A DNA stretch of 64,000 nt from Vicia villosa (Eukaryota; Streptophyta; Magnoliopsida; Fabales; Fabaceae). The translations under genes and the position numbers were made by a program. Position 1 is the stretch's first letter. Every line of letters begins with the position of its first letter. The notes under the pieces are model-generated. The model worked only from the letters and a program-made list of their open reading frames with translations. It was not told the origin of the DNA and did no database searches. The stretch covers positions 118,483,888 through 118,547,887 of the forward strand of contig NC_081181.1 of the NCBI RefSeq assembly GCF_029867415.1. The letters are read 5' to 3'. Of this stretch, positions 45,816-58,032 are shown in pieces.

Positions 45816-47157
45816 TGTCATACCCCAAAATTTGCCCAGTCAATTTATGTGTTTTAATTCATCAAGGATCAAAATTAAGAATCATGGGGTTTGACATTCC
45901 TATTGTCAAACCTGCGTTCTTATAGAATATCCTGAGTTAAAATGAGGGTTAAGGTTAAAAGGTGTTTGGGCTCAGCCATCTTCGAGATTTTTAGTCCGTT
46001 TCACAGTTGATCATATAGCTTATGATGTTTTGTTGGACTATTAATTTCAATATTTGATTTGATCATTTTTAACTATTATTATTATTAATTAGTATTGTCT
46101 GATTATTAATCTTAATATTTGGTTTGATTATTTTCTGTTATTATTAATTTTAATAGGTTTATTCTCTTATTAGTTTTAATTATTTGTTATTTGCCATTTG
46201 TTTTTTTCAAGCTTTCATCATTTGATTTCTTTTAATTAAATAAAAACATGTTATATTATTATTATTATTGGTAAGTAAAAGAAAAAAAACAAACAATATT
46301 TTTCACTAGAGACCAAAAAGATTCAGTTTTGAAGTTATAATGAAGCGTGAGAAATTGAAAGAAAGAAGATTGGTTTGAAAGAAAAACAACACAAAATTGG
46401 AAAGTTTTCATTTGATTTTCAATCAAGAATCAATAGCCAAAATCAATAAGATTGAATTCAATTCTGTTAACCTAGAGATTTCCCCATATATATTTGATTG
46501 AATTCAGACACCAGGGGTTTTTAAGGTCTGCCGCTGAGAACCATATCCGAGCGAAAAATATTCGAATCTGAATGCAATATTGGAGGGCGATTCAAAGTGT
46601 TTTAAGGATTCAAACGTGACTCTGGAACTTCTACGAAGCTATTTCATTCATTCGCAGATCCTGAGGCTTCAAGAATCACGCCCCATGGCCACGGTTTGCC
46701 TTTAAATATTTCAGATTCATTCACGGTTATTATCGCATGGATAATTGATTCCAATTGCATATTTTGAATCATAATAAGGCAAGGGACATTTGTGGTATCT
46801 TTAATTTGATTTTTAATCCACGTATGGTGAAACGCCATTGCTAGGTCAGGTAAGCTTCAAATTAGGGACTCTCTAATTAGGGAAAATTGACCCAAATCGT
46901 GGTCACCAACGGATTCGGAAGTTGATTTATAGTCGATCCATGGCTTTGAAATTTATTGATTCGTTGTCTATTACATGATTCATGTATGCAGGGGTTATGG
47001 CAACATGAAGAAAACGTTGCCCAAGGGGTCTGCAATTCGTTCCAGAATCTCGGTGAAGAAGGAGTATACTGGGCGCGTCACTTTGTTTTATTTTCTGGAT
47101 TCGCTTACTTTTGTATAATATATATCATTTTACAACTTATGAACAACAGATGAACAT

Positions 47158-47221
47158 GGTGCGCGTGGTAAGCTGGGAAGCTGTTCACCAAGCAGACCTG
47201 GGTTCGATACCCAAAGGTCTC
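47158..47221 (+). other. tRNA-like segment inside 3' LTR of B
   Basis: Copy of the segment at 38030-38093, with the same B box GGTTCGATACC. Confidence 0.5.
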
Positions 47222-47421
47222 TTAATTTTTTTTTCTTTCTTGCAAAAGGGTACACTCATTGATCTGGTGCGCGCCATCTAGGGAACTCGCCATACACTCT
47301 CACACATTGACCACAGGATCACGCCTCCAATCATATCCAACGCTTATCAGGATGGAGGCACACCATAGACCTTCAAAGGCCACACACACAGGATCCGATC
47401 CAGGTTTTATATTTATTTTTA

Positions 47422-47604
47422 GGGTTAAATAAGTTTTTGGTCCCTATAAATATTGCAGTTTTCATTTTTAGTCCCTCATTGCCTTTAGGCAACGGTTTTC
47501 ACAAAAAAACCGTTGCCAAAACCAGCTAAAACCGTTGCCTAAAGGCAGGAAGGGACTAAAAATGAAACTGCAATATTTATAGGGACCAAAAACTTATTTA
47601 ACCC
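47422..47604. mobile_element. Mutator-type MITE inside 3' LTR of B
   Basis: 183 bp copy of the MITE at 38294-38476, with the same 9 bp flank TTATTTTTA at 47413-47421 and 47605-47613. Presence in both LTRs shows the MITE entered before the last transposition of B. Confidence 0.9.
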
Positions 47605-48661
47605 TTATTTTTATATTATTTGTATATAACTCATATGTTATTTAATTACAAAAAATGTGTGTATAGATTTAATTTAATTAATTTAATTAGGTTAGGATAA
47701 AATTAGGATTTAGGAATTATATTTTTCCCGATTATTTTGATTACTCGATTATTCGAGTTAATTAATTTAATTAATTTTAATTATTAAAATCACAAAATAG
47801 CGAAATGTTCATTAAGAAATTAGGGTTCGCTCAATCCCATTGGCCACTTGGCCGAAGTTTTTTAGGATTTAATTTGTTACTCGTTCCGACTAAACCTATT
47901 GGTCGCGATGATTAATAATCGATTAATTTAATTAATCAAATCCTATAAATTAAAATACTAATATTTATTTTGCTAAATAGTTTTAACCATCTTATTGGTT
48001 ATGATGATTAGCATATTTCCCCTTATCAATTCTTATTATTTGTAATCGAAACTATCGGTTATGAGGGGTAACGATAAATTCATAAAATAATAAAATACGT
48101 TAATTCATTATTAGTGATAATCGAATCAATCGATTTGAATTGGTAATGGTGCAAAACCCCAATCTTTTAACTATGGTGATCAAACCTATTGATCATTGCG
48201 GTTAATAGTGCCATATTAAATCAGGGCTGTACGCCCAAAACATTCAAAACACTTCAAATCAAACTACGGATTTTCATCCTTATTCAAAACTACGATAGGC
48301 CATTCAAAAAGCCTTCAAACAACCTCATACTAATTCTAAGGCGTACAACCCTGTGCCCGAACTACGTTGACTCTGATCCTCCATAAGGAGGTACGTAGGC
48401 ACTTGGCAACAAGGCGAGTCCCCTTCCCTAAAATCTCAATTTTCCCCTTATTCAATTCTTTAGTTATAAAACCTTAACTTTTAGCCATAAAACTTGACCC
48501 TTAGATTCAAAGCCAATAGGAAAGGGTTGAGGGTGCCTAACACCTTCCCTCGACCTGAATATAGTATCTTACCCTGATCTCTATACTGCGTAGGGTTTCC
48601 TATTCGCCCTTCAGAAAAGGTGGCGACTCTCTAAGTTATAATTTTTAGGCAGGTTGCTACA

Positions 48662-48666
48662 CATCG
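48662..48666. repeat. Target-site duplication of element B (right copy)
   Basis: CATCG, matching 36683-36687. Confidence 0.95.
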
Positions 48667-48852
48667 GAAGCAAGGTTAATGATCTCTAGAGGCTCATTGT
48701 ATGGCTGAATGGCCTCTTCCTTTTATTGAAGTAATCGTGAAATTTCCTTTGATATTTCTTCGTCTTCTTCTTCCTCTGCCTCGAATACAGGAAACTCAAA
48801 GCTTGGAGAAGTCATACGGTCGCACGTTTCAACGGGGTATTTTTTGATTAAT
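48667..48852 (-). pseudogene. H pol exon: start of RT part, after the intron
   Basis: The minus strand is open from a candidate splice acceptor (CATATGCAG ending at 48853) and contains an acidic stretch (FEAEEEEDEEISKEISRLL). The frame then has TAA at 48723-48725 and runs into the B insertion, resuming in the same frame at 36687. Ogre elements have this arrangement, with an intron separating PR from RT. The stop is a decay mutation. Confidence 0.7.
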
Positions 48853-49177
48853 CTGCATATGTGTGATAAATTTTATTTAGACAACGAGGGAAGACTCGGT
48901 GTATGCAGTTAATGGAATATTTGATGTTTTTTAAGGGTGTTTTTTTAGGATTACCAATTTCCGAAAAAAGAAAAGGGAAAAACTAAACGAAGGAACAGAA
49001 TGACATTTTTATTTATTGACAGTCATTTCTTGAAACAAAGACCCTATAAAACAAAACCCTATTGCTTTGGGCGAAGCAAAGAGGGACATTTTCCTAAGAA
49101 ATAGTAAAATGCAAAGCCCTATGAAACATCTCTTCACCCTGGGCTATGGTGAGAGGACAAAATAAAGGTGAAAGTTC
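48853..49177 (-). other. Probable pol intron of H
   Basis: A 325 bp non-coding stretch between the PR frame stop (49178) and the RT exon, T-rich toward its 3' end on the minus strand, ending ...CACATATGCAG. In Ogre elements an intron between PR and RT is known to be partly spliced so that Gag-PR and Pol are made in different amounts. I could not fix the donor by eye; it may lie inside the 3' end of the PR frame. Confidence 0.6.
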
Positions 49178-51137
49178 CTACTTAGGAGTGCGAACAACAG
49201 TTGAAACTTCAACAGCTGTCCAATAGTGGCGAACCCCATTGTGCACTAAGTAATCTGGAACCTTAGGCTTAAGCTGGCCTGTGGTAGGTCTTGATTTACC
49301 AACCACTGTCTTTGCAACACTCAGACGATCTTCTTCTACTTCAGCAGACTGAGCGGTGTGAGCATACCCATTTCCAAGTGGAATATGTCGGTTTTTCTTT
49401 TGAGGAAACTTCCAATCTTCTGAATGGAGAGACTCGTTGTCGGAGACACTTTCGAGATCATCCTCTTCTGTATTTTGGTCTTGCTCTTCTCCCAAGATGG
49501 CATTGACTAGATATGTGAACTCTAGATCCGTAGCCTCGGAAGGTGACTTGGGGATATAATCCTCAATGAGGATTTCACCAGATGCTGATGATGAATAGCA
49601 AGGGTTATACATCTCTTTTGGCTGAGAGAGGTACTCAAAATTACTGTTCCATCCAGTTGGAACAATATCTTCAAGAGAGATTCTTGAACTTTCAGGAGCG
49701 GAGTATTTCACCATGTAGTCGAATTTTCCGCTTGGTTCTCCTAATGTATCCCAAGTCTTTTCGGGGATAGGAGGAACTTCTTCTGATGAACCATGACTTC
49801 TGGTGGTGAAGCTGTTTGTAACTTCATCACTGCTTGGTTGAGTCTTACTTTCAGATCTTTTAGTCGGATAACAGCAAGGTGAATCAGACTCTGATAGGGC
49901 TATGTATCCTGCTCTGTTAAGATAGGATAACCATTCCTCTTCATCGGTGTTTTCTGTACCGATGGTATTGACTGTTTGTTGAACAGGTTGAAGAAAACCT
50001 CCATTGCAGAAAGTTTCTTGAATTGGGAGAACTACCTCAATCCCTGGGATAGCTTTTGATGATGTCGGAAAGAATCCAACTCCTGTTCTGTTCTTGTTGT
50101 TGGTAGGAATATTAATGTGTCCCCAACCACTGGTAGTGCCATCCTTTACAACTTGAATTGCATCTTTGTATGAAGAGATAGACGCTGCTTTCTCCTTTCC
50201 TCTTTCCTTGTCCAAGGAAAGTGCTTGGAATTTAGTTCCAACAACTTCTTTTGGTTCTATGTCGGAGAATGATGACAGGCTGCTGACGATCAGAGCTCGT
50301 TCTCCACATACGGTTACCAATTTGTCATTTCTTATGAACTTCAATTTCTGATGAAGTGTTGAAGTAATTGCCCCAGCCTCATGAATCCATGGGCGACCTA
50401 GCAAACAACTGTATTGTGCTGGAATATCCATAACCTGGAAAGTGATTTTGAACGTCTGAGGTCCAATAGTTATGGGAAGATCCACTTCTCCGAAAACTGA
50501 CTTCCTTGATCCATCAAATGATTTGACGATGACATGACTTTTTCTCAATGGGTAATCTTCGAAAGATAATCTTGATAATGTTGATTTAGGCATGACGTTG
50601 AGAGAGGATCCATTGTCTATTAGGACTCCTGTGAGTACATCACCCATGCAGCCAACTGAGATGTGAAGTGGAAGATTGTGGTCCACTCCTTCTTCAGGAA
50701 GATCTTCGTCACAGAAACTTAGGTTAGTTCCGACGGAGATGTTGGCAACGATGTTGTTGAATTGGCTTATAGTAACACTTGGTTCTACGAAAGCTTGTTC
50801 CAAAACTTTCTGTAAAGCTTCCCTATGAGCTTCAGAACTCAATAGCAGGGAAAGAACAGAAATCCTAGACGGAGTATGTAGTAATTGATCTACAATGTTG
50901 TATTCACTCCTCTGGATTAACTTCAAGATCTCATCATTTTCTTTCGCTTGAACAGCATTGGTCGGATGATTGTCTTGCCTATGTGGTACTTCCTCCGAAG
51001 GTTTCTCCACATTTTCTGTTGTTCTGTTGAAGACTCGTCCACTTCTAGTGACTCGACTAACATCAGCAATGTTGACAACAGACAGTAATGGTGTTTCCTT
51101 ACCATTTTCAATGAATGTAGCGTTGTACTTGTATGGT
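49178..51137 (-). pseudogene. H Gag-Pro: protease region (5' end cut by G insertion)
   Basis: The frame runs from the G insertion (51137) to the stop at 49178; its first Met gives 610 residues (51010). Protease: GVLIDNGSSLNVMP puts D-N-G-S at 132-135, and CLLGRPWIHEAGA near 205-217 closes the domain. Before it is a helical segment (ILKLIQRSEYNIVDQLL...) typical of Ogre Gag-Pro. After residue 250 it is a long variable linker, acidic near the end. No stop is found in this stretch; it is broken only by the insertion. It would cleave the Gag-Pol polyprotein. Confidence 0.85.
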
Positions 51138-54100
51138 TGTAATACGGTGAACTGACTTTTAATATAATCGGAATGTCGCGGTTAAGCAAGAGTCGCCACC
51201 GACTTTTATTTTATCCAAACTAAATCAGAAAGGCAAAAAGAAACAGAAAAAAACCTTTTAAAAGAAATCTAAGTTCGGGGGGTAATTTATGCAAAGGGAA
51301 GGTGTAAGGCACCCTTTGCATCCATGGTTTTCCATGGGCTCTTAATTGCTTTGCTCGTTTTGAAACCAAAAGTTTAGAAATGTATAGAAGATGAAGAAAC
51401 AAGGACTTTAGCTCGTAAATGAGCGTAGCCTTGAAAGTGTTTAGAAAATAGTAGAAAGATGTTTTTAAACCAGAGCATGCAATTAAGGGCTAATTACCTG
51501 GTTAGATGAAAAATGTTCTTTTAGCCTTTCAGAGTAAAAGGATCTATCCTTGCCATAAGAGGGCAGGAAGCCTTTCATTTGGAGGTTGAAGGGTCATCGA
51601 AGCATCCTTTGCCATAAGACTGTCCCATGCCATAGGAGGGCAGGTAGTCTAAGGCAAGGATCAGAATAAGCCATTTTTCGTTAGGCAACCAGAAGATACC
51701 TCAGCCTTTTTTCGTGGGCAACTTCCGAGGGTCGAGGTCATATTGTGTATCGAAGGCAGCATCATTTAGGGTCGTATGACCTTTAGTATTCGAGGCAGCA
51801 TGGCTGAGGTATCCTCGTATTCGAGGGACGTGGCTTATTCTGCAAAGAACACAAAGGCAATAGGCAGCAGGCAACAGGCAACAAGGCAACAGAGAGGGTT
51901 ACCCAAAAGCGTGCGTATGTGCACCAATCACGTGATTATATTCAATTATATTATCTTGTAAATTAATGAGGCTAATTCAATTTAATAGTTGGCACTCCCT
52001 ATTTTACTAACCACGCGGATAATATAAGGCAAGAAACAGTAATATGGGGGAGGGGACAATGAAACCAGCGGATCCCTTAGTAGGGTTTGACACAAGTAAT
52101 AATTAAACAGAAAGAATAAAAGATTAGAGTTTAGGGTTACCAAACTCGTAGCTTTGGCAATCAACGAACCCTGAAAAGGCAAACAAACCAAAAATAGGGT
52201 GAGTGTATGGCTAATTCAGAGGCGAACGTTCTAACCCTAAAATAAGAAGGTCGAGACAATAATTTGAAATAAGTAATTAAATAAAGGGCACTTAACTTTT
52301 TGCATTTGACCTGATATGGTTGGTAGTCGGATGATGCCTTTAGGTTAACCTTGAAAAGAGGCAAGGCAAAAGCAGAAGAAGGAGTGAGTGTATGCACAGT
52401 TCCAGAAAGTATAAAAGAGTAAACCCTAAAATCAAAAGGAAACAAAATAGACTTTGAAGTTTAAATTAATACTTAGCTTCGTATTTGACGTGGCGCGTAG
52501 TCGGAGCGTATTTGAAGAGTTAACCCTGAAAAGGCACAGAAAAAGAAGTGTTCTCAGTGTAGGGTTAATTCTCGTAAACCCTAATTCGGGCGTAAATTGA
52601 GTAAAGTGACAAATCAATTTAATTAATTATTGGTCTCGCGACCTAATTAATTAAATCGGAGGAAGAAAATAAAGTCAGGCACAAAAACATTTTTTATGAA
52701 TTAAAATAACACATATATGAATTATGGAAAATATTTAAATAAATTATCTTATCAAAATAAATAAATAAAATATATTAAGAAAAATAAATAAAATAAATAA
52801 TGTAAAAGAAAAGGATAAATAAAGTATATTATAAAAAGATATTATTAATATAAATAATATATAACTATTATTGTTATTATTATTTAGAAGAAAAATAAAT
52901 AAAAAAACAAGTAAAACCAATATATATAAATAAGTATAAATAAAATAAACTAAAATAAAATAAAAATTTAAAATACTTAACTTATTGATCCTATGAGGTG
53001 CATAGAGGGAGTCCACGGTGGGCATACGACCTGTCATACGTTGGATCCGCCAAGGGAATGATCCTATGGCCTTATTATGAAGGTGTACCATAGTCCTTCG
53101 TTTCAGGTGTACATGGGATCTGCAGAATGTTAGTTCAGTAAAAATAACGTTGGGAGGAGGGATCGAACCCCCAACCCTTATGTGAACAACGCTTCTCCAT
53201 AACCACTTCAGCCAACGGTTGATGTTGTTTAGTCCACGCGCGCCATAAAAGATGAAGGAAAACATCTGGATGAGAAAAAGGCTGCGCGCGAAATTTGAAC
53301 AGGCGAATAGCACACCGACACGCCATCATCTTCTTCACTGAAAAGCAAAAAACCTGCAACATATTTGCTACGATTTGGCCATGAACGCTTGCGTAGCCAA
53401 TATACCTGCAACGACAAAAATCTCATACGAGCACCATAAATCCATCGCGAACCTACCCACGCATTCGTCCAATATCCCTGGACATGATGAACCTCCTAGT
53501 TTTTCCCAATTTTCCCTATATCAGAAAGCCCTAAATTGGAAGCTCTAACCCTAGCAATGGCGGATTAGTCATACTAGCATAGAAACGCAATTACTTTTGC
53601 AGAATTACTCAGACTGTTACGACGATCATGAATATGCGATCACAGTTCGTTTAAAATGCATAAAAAGGCTGAATCGAGTTAAAGAAGGATTTAACAAACC
53701 GTAGCGTCCTGGGGATGATTCCGACCGCTTGAAGGCCTGGTTCTGATCCCAATCGCTTTAGGGATCTTCAAGGAAGGTGTTTGAATCCTTTAAATGCTCT
53801 GAATCGTCCTCAAACTTTGAATTGACTTTGCAATTTTTGCTTGATTTTGAAGCTCGGGTTTTCAGTTCTTTGTCTGCCGAATTCGTGTGAAAAACCCACC
53901 CTTATGATTTGTGCACGTTAGGTACTTATAGAAGATGTATTAGGTCAATAAAAACTCAACAAAATCTCTTTGAATCATTGATTGAATTTTGATGGGATCT
54001 TGAATATAAACTTTCTAAAACTTCATCCAATTTCAATCTTTCCAAATTAATATGTGTGAGCACGAATTTGATAGCAATTATGGGATATTTTGTTGATTGG

Positions 54101-55092
54101 AATGATTGGAAATCAAAGATGAATCAAATCTTTTTCTATTTTTTTTTTCAAATATTTGATTAATATTGACTTTTTAATGAATAAAAATTCATATAAAATC
54201 AATTAATTATCAATAATTCGTGGTATTGGATATGGACCTCATTGGTGACTTGTGGAACAAGATTGGACCAAAAGAAATTGGGTTCCTTCACAAAAAAAAT
54301 CCATTTTGAGGCATGTTCTTCACATTTTCCTTCTCAAATTTGTCCAACTTTGACAAGGTGTATCTCCCTCAATTTTTGAGGTATGGATGAGTTCTAGGAC
54401 TTTTTAGAATCCTTAGGGAGTCCTCTAACCAGTGTCTTTGGTTTCATATAAAAATCATTTTCCATTCTCATTTTATGACCTTTTGAAAAAAGTGTCCTTT
54501 TGTTGACTTTTGAAAAGGACCTATAATGTATGAAGCCATATTTCTTAAACCATTGACCTATGAGCCCTGATTCTTGGACCATTGGATAGAGGAATGAATT
54601 CCCTTCAAAATGAGCTTTGGTGGGAATTTTTCTGATGAAGTATGAATATTTGGCGAATTTTCGAAGTTTGGTTGACTTTTTCAGTTCATGCCCAAAATAG
54701 TAACTTTTGACATTTGACTTTTCTGATTTTTCCTTGCATCATCATGATCAACCCTTGATCAAATGATGATTTTAGGGTTATGAGAATGTTGTTGACCAAA
54801 TATCTTGAGTTTTGACTGTATAATGACTGTTTTGCCCTTGGGAGTCGACTGTTGACCTAATCAGGATTTGAGGGACTAAATTTGCTCTGTTTGACTTGAA
54901 ACTTTATATGGAGATACTTTGGGATGTTAGTGACCCTATGGAACCACCTTGAGCCATTGATTCAATGATTTTCCTCTGAATTATTCAAACCCTAGTTTAG
55001 AACTTCTGTGTGGGAGACTGTGTTTTGGAGCTTTGTATTTTGATTTGAATTTGAATAGAAGGAATAATGTGGGCAAATTTTGGGGTATGACA
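51138..55092 (-). repeat. 3' LTR of G
   Basis: 3,955 bp, TGTCATACCC at 55092 to ...GTATTACA at 51138 on the minus strand. Its U5 contains the shared GGGAAGGTG..AGGCACCCT block; 51550-51660 has repeated GCCATAAGAGGGCAGG-like words. AT-rich DNA at 52620-52980 yields a frame at 52744-53313 that is not credible. No gene is seen. Confidence 0.97.
53151..53232 (-). other. tRNA-like segment inside 3' LTR of G
   Basis: The minus strand has TTGGCTGAAGTGGTTATGG (A-box-like) and about 30 bases later GGGGGTTCGATCCCTCC, a full B box with a five-pair T-stem (one G-T pair). It is preceded by GGCGCGCG. Orientation as the LTR. Confidence 0.6.
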
Positions 55093-55107
55093 GCTGCCCC
55101 TGTTCAA
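55093..55107 (-). promoter_or_regulatory. Polypurine tract of G
   Basis: The minus strand reads AATTGAACAGGGGCAGC directly before TGTCATACC. Confidence 0.9.
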
Positions 55108-58032
55108 TTATCTTAAACCTGAAGATGTAGAGTGGTTTGTATGCCAGTCGGTATCTGAAGGTGGAAGGTGATTGAACACTAGAATACCACGAAATTTGCC
55201 CTAGCTGAAGTAGGGACTTTTGTCGGGGACGGGCTTAAAGATGCCATCCAGGTATGGGCTGACTTGATGAACTCGAGAGTTAGAATGCGTCATACGTTAG
55301 ACTGTTTCTAGTTTGCATCCGTAGATGTCTGGAAAACCGTGCGTTAGGCTGATGGATAAGTCGTGCGTTAGACTAATCTTGATTGCATCCTCAGATGTCT
55401 GGAAAACCGTGCGTTAGGTTGATGGATAAGTCGTGCGTTAGACTAATCTTGATTGCATCCTCAGATGTCTGGAAAACCGTGCGTTAGGTTGATGGATAAG
55501 TCGTACGTTAGACTACCCAATTTGCATCCGTAGATGTCTGGAAGACCGTGCGTTAGGTCGAAGAATAGATCGTGCGTTAGACTATTCTCAATTGCATCCT
55601 CAGATGTCTGGAAAACCGTGCGTCAGGTTGAAGGAATGAGTCGTGCGTTAGACTAATCCCGATTGCATCCTCAGATGTCTGGAAGACCGTGCGTTAGGTC
55701 GGTGGATGAGTCGTGCGTTAGACTTATCCAAATTGCATCCGTAGATGTCTGGAATGCCATGCGTCAGGCGTTTGCTTTGAATAAGATTCGAATCTTTGTA
55801 ATGTACCTGTCAAACATTGTTTAGTTTTTTTATGCAATGCCATGATGCGTGAGTTATATGCTTCTCAAAATAAATGAGGAATATGTATGTGATGTATGAA
55901 TGTGTTTATGACTTATGATATTTGTTTATGTATGTTTATGACTTGTGATATATGTTTTATGACTTGTGTGGCTAGAATCGTCTGATTTGAGAAGATACAT
56001 TTCTATGTCATTGAGAGCTTGATGTTTTGATCTCTTCTTGAAGATGCTTAGCTGGGGATTTATGATTTCTGCTTGGGGATGATCAGAATCTTGATGTACC
56101 CTGACTGAGGATGAGAGATATTAGTAAACCATGTTTGGAGAAGCAAAGTGTTGGAGAGATGACAGTATTGAAGATGTAATCTCTGTTGGGGATCTATTTC
56201 TCTTGTTGGACGAGAGTATTTGAAGATGTCTTCTTAATGATTACTCTGCGGGGATGTGGTTTTGTGAACCCGGCTTTGTGGGGAGACATGGGTGAAAGTT
56301 GCCCCCAGTATTATAGTAACTACTACTCGATTTAGGACACGTCGCTTAAAATGTCAAACTGGACTTGTATAGATTTGCCCCAGTTAGCAGGAACTTTGGA
56401 AAGATTCGCCTTGCGAGGACTTCATAAGATGTGCACTTTAGGAGACATCCCCCTAGTAATCATAGGCCCAATACAATGTCCTATGTTGGTTGAGAAGTAG
56501 CTTCAGATCTTCTTGGATGCATTCCCCTGATTGTTCGAGCATCCATGAGAGATTCTCGGAATCTTGACCTGATTGCCCCAGATTGATTGGGCAAAGCGTG
56601 CCATGCCCCTTGTATGCATAGGAGACATTGCTTCTTGGAGTAATCTTGTCTGTCGGGATAACTTTCAGTCATTAGTTGTACCCTGTGCAAGTTCTTTCTG
56701 ATGCTAACATTTGAAATTATGTAGCAGAATATGTTTAATAATGTATTCATGAGATGCAATGCATATGTTTGTCTCGTTTTTTGAAAGCATTTAAACAGAA
56801 GATGTAAAAAGCATGATATTTGTAAAAACATGATATTTGTAACAATGTGATGTTTGCAAAAACGTGATATCAACTCGGAATTTGTGGTAAACCTTAAGGA
56901 GTCAGGATACCTTTTTGGTGACAGTATGCTTTCGAACTAACCATGCTTCAGTTAGGACTTTCAAGGGTTGTAACGTGGCTTGGTTCACGGTTTAAGAAAC
57001 AAAGGATAAAGGCTCAAAATTTGATTGTACCCACCCCTCTTCGTAATGATCTTCAATCCTAAGCTCAGTTAATTCAACTTATGCATTCAGGTTCCAAGAG
57101 ACTTTTGAATTTGCACCTTTGATAATGATGATAGTTCACAAGCACAGAGAGCTTTTGAGATGGCAGTCACTTCTTCCTTTTGGTAGTCACAACATTGTGT
57201 TGTTCCAGAACTTATTGACTTCTCTTTTTTCATTTTTTTTTATTTCCCTAACTTTTGCCTGAACTGTCTATTTTGAGCTTACAGTCAGCGGGATGCCTTG
57301 ATTTTTGCCTAAGTCTTCTTTTTGATTTTTGACTTAGCAGGCTTTTCTTTGTATATATGTTTTTTTTTTTTTTTTTTTTGAAAGATATTGACTGCCTTGC
57401 TTAATGATTGATGAACCATCATTGGCTTTTGACTGACATCTCCAACACTTCTTTGATGTGTGCGGATGAACGCTTGTGATTGAACCCTTTGTTGAAAGGT
57501 GTACTGAATGATTCTCTTAAAATAGAATGCACGGCCGAATTAACTGAGAACTACCCTGCCCCAGGTTATGATCAAGGGTTTTAATTAGTACAAGAAAGAA
57601 ACTTCTACTTCTTAGGCTCAAAGGGGTTGACGAGGGATTATCATCCTTATATCTCCACTGTTTAGGAATTGAAACAATGCCTGTACATCGTCAACATAGT
57701 CCGTTCAAAAGCATATTGTATGAGGTTGCGGTATCGTTTTCGTCATCCTCCCTTAAAAGGCTTACAACTTAGCAGGAGTTGAATATCACAAAACACATGC
57801 AAAGTAGAGACATAATTTAAAATGAGTGATAGCGAAATAATTTATTCAAGACAAACATATGCAATGCTCTGATGATGATTATTAAAACAAACAATGTCTA
57901 TCATAATTTGAGTGTTTAAACAGAATAGAAATTGCAAGAGAAAGTAAATCTAATGATCTAAAGAGTTCATCCTTCTAGCCATTCATAGTATTAGCAATCT
58001 CGTTGTGATTAGGCATGGGAGCAGTGATCACA
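55108..58032 (-). other. 3' region of G with 70 bp array
   Basis: Non-coding between Gag and the 3' LTR. 55300-55760 holds about six tandem units of 70 bp (landmark TCTGGAAAACCGTGCGTTAG at 55329, 55399, 55469) with small hairpins. 57238-57352 carries a block shared with the H 3' UTR (33225-33410). A run of about 22 T lies at 57359-57380. The short frames are not credible. The region looks like an Ogre 3' UTR joined to gag by deletion of pol. Confidence 0.75.
55300..55760 (-). repeat. 70 bp hairpin array of G
   Basis: The units carry GTGCGTTAG twice. Around the second copy the arms differ between units but pair: GATAAG/CTAATC with one mismatch (55355-55378), GAATAG/CTATTC (55563-55587), GGATGAG/CTTATCC with one G-T pair (55704-55729). 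A second small stem CATC-NNNN-GATG recurs in each unit. Confidence 0.8.

Larger units (their letters stand above)
36688..48661 (+). mobile_element. Element B: 12 kb non-coding Ogre-derived retrotransposon
   Basis: 11,974 bp on the plus strand with two LTRs of 2,847 and 2,846 bp, tRNA-Arg PBS, PPT and TSD CATCG. The 6.3 kb between the LTRs has no Gag or Pol motif and no frame above 127 codons. It fits the large non-autonomous class (LARD-like). Only about 10 differences were noted between the LTRs by eye, so it moved recently. Shared PBS, PPT and LTR start suggest Ogre enzymes supplied in trans. It lies opposite to H and splits H pol just before RT. Confidence 0.95.
45816..48661 (+). repeat. 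3' LTR of B
   Basis: 2,846 bp, nearly identical to 36688-39534. Differences noted include single bases in U3 and near the MITE, and one lost base near 48031. It carries the same tRNA-like segment (about 47158-47221) and the same MITE. Confidence 0.97.
15055..51137 (-). mobile_element. Element H: autonomous-type Ogre (Ty3/gypsy Tat), host of three later insertions
   Basis: Minus-strand pieces: gag-pro/PR (49178-51137), pol intron end and RT start (48667-48852), RT/RNase H (34896-36626), INT (33408-34847), 3' UTR (30488-33407), PPT, and 3' LTR (28572-30471 joined to ~15055-19013). It is interrupted by the SIRE copia element, by B and by G. Gag, leader and 5' LTR must lie right of the window. 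Ogre assignment rests on RT/RNase H sequence, the intron between PR and RT, and LTR size (family knowledge). In-frame stops at 48723, 34896 and 34053 make it inactive. Confidence 0.8.

Noticed and set aside
52744..53313. 189-codon frame in both G LTRs
   Set aside because: Half of it is AT-rich low complexity and the other half covers the tRNA-like segment; duplicated only because LTRs are duplicated.
57359..57380. Poly-T run considered as the tail of an inserted LINE, SINE or processed gene
   Set aside because: No target duplication and no gene-like sequence beside it on either strand.
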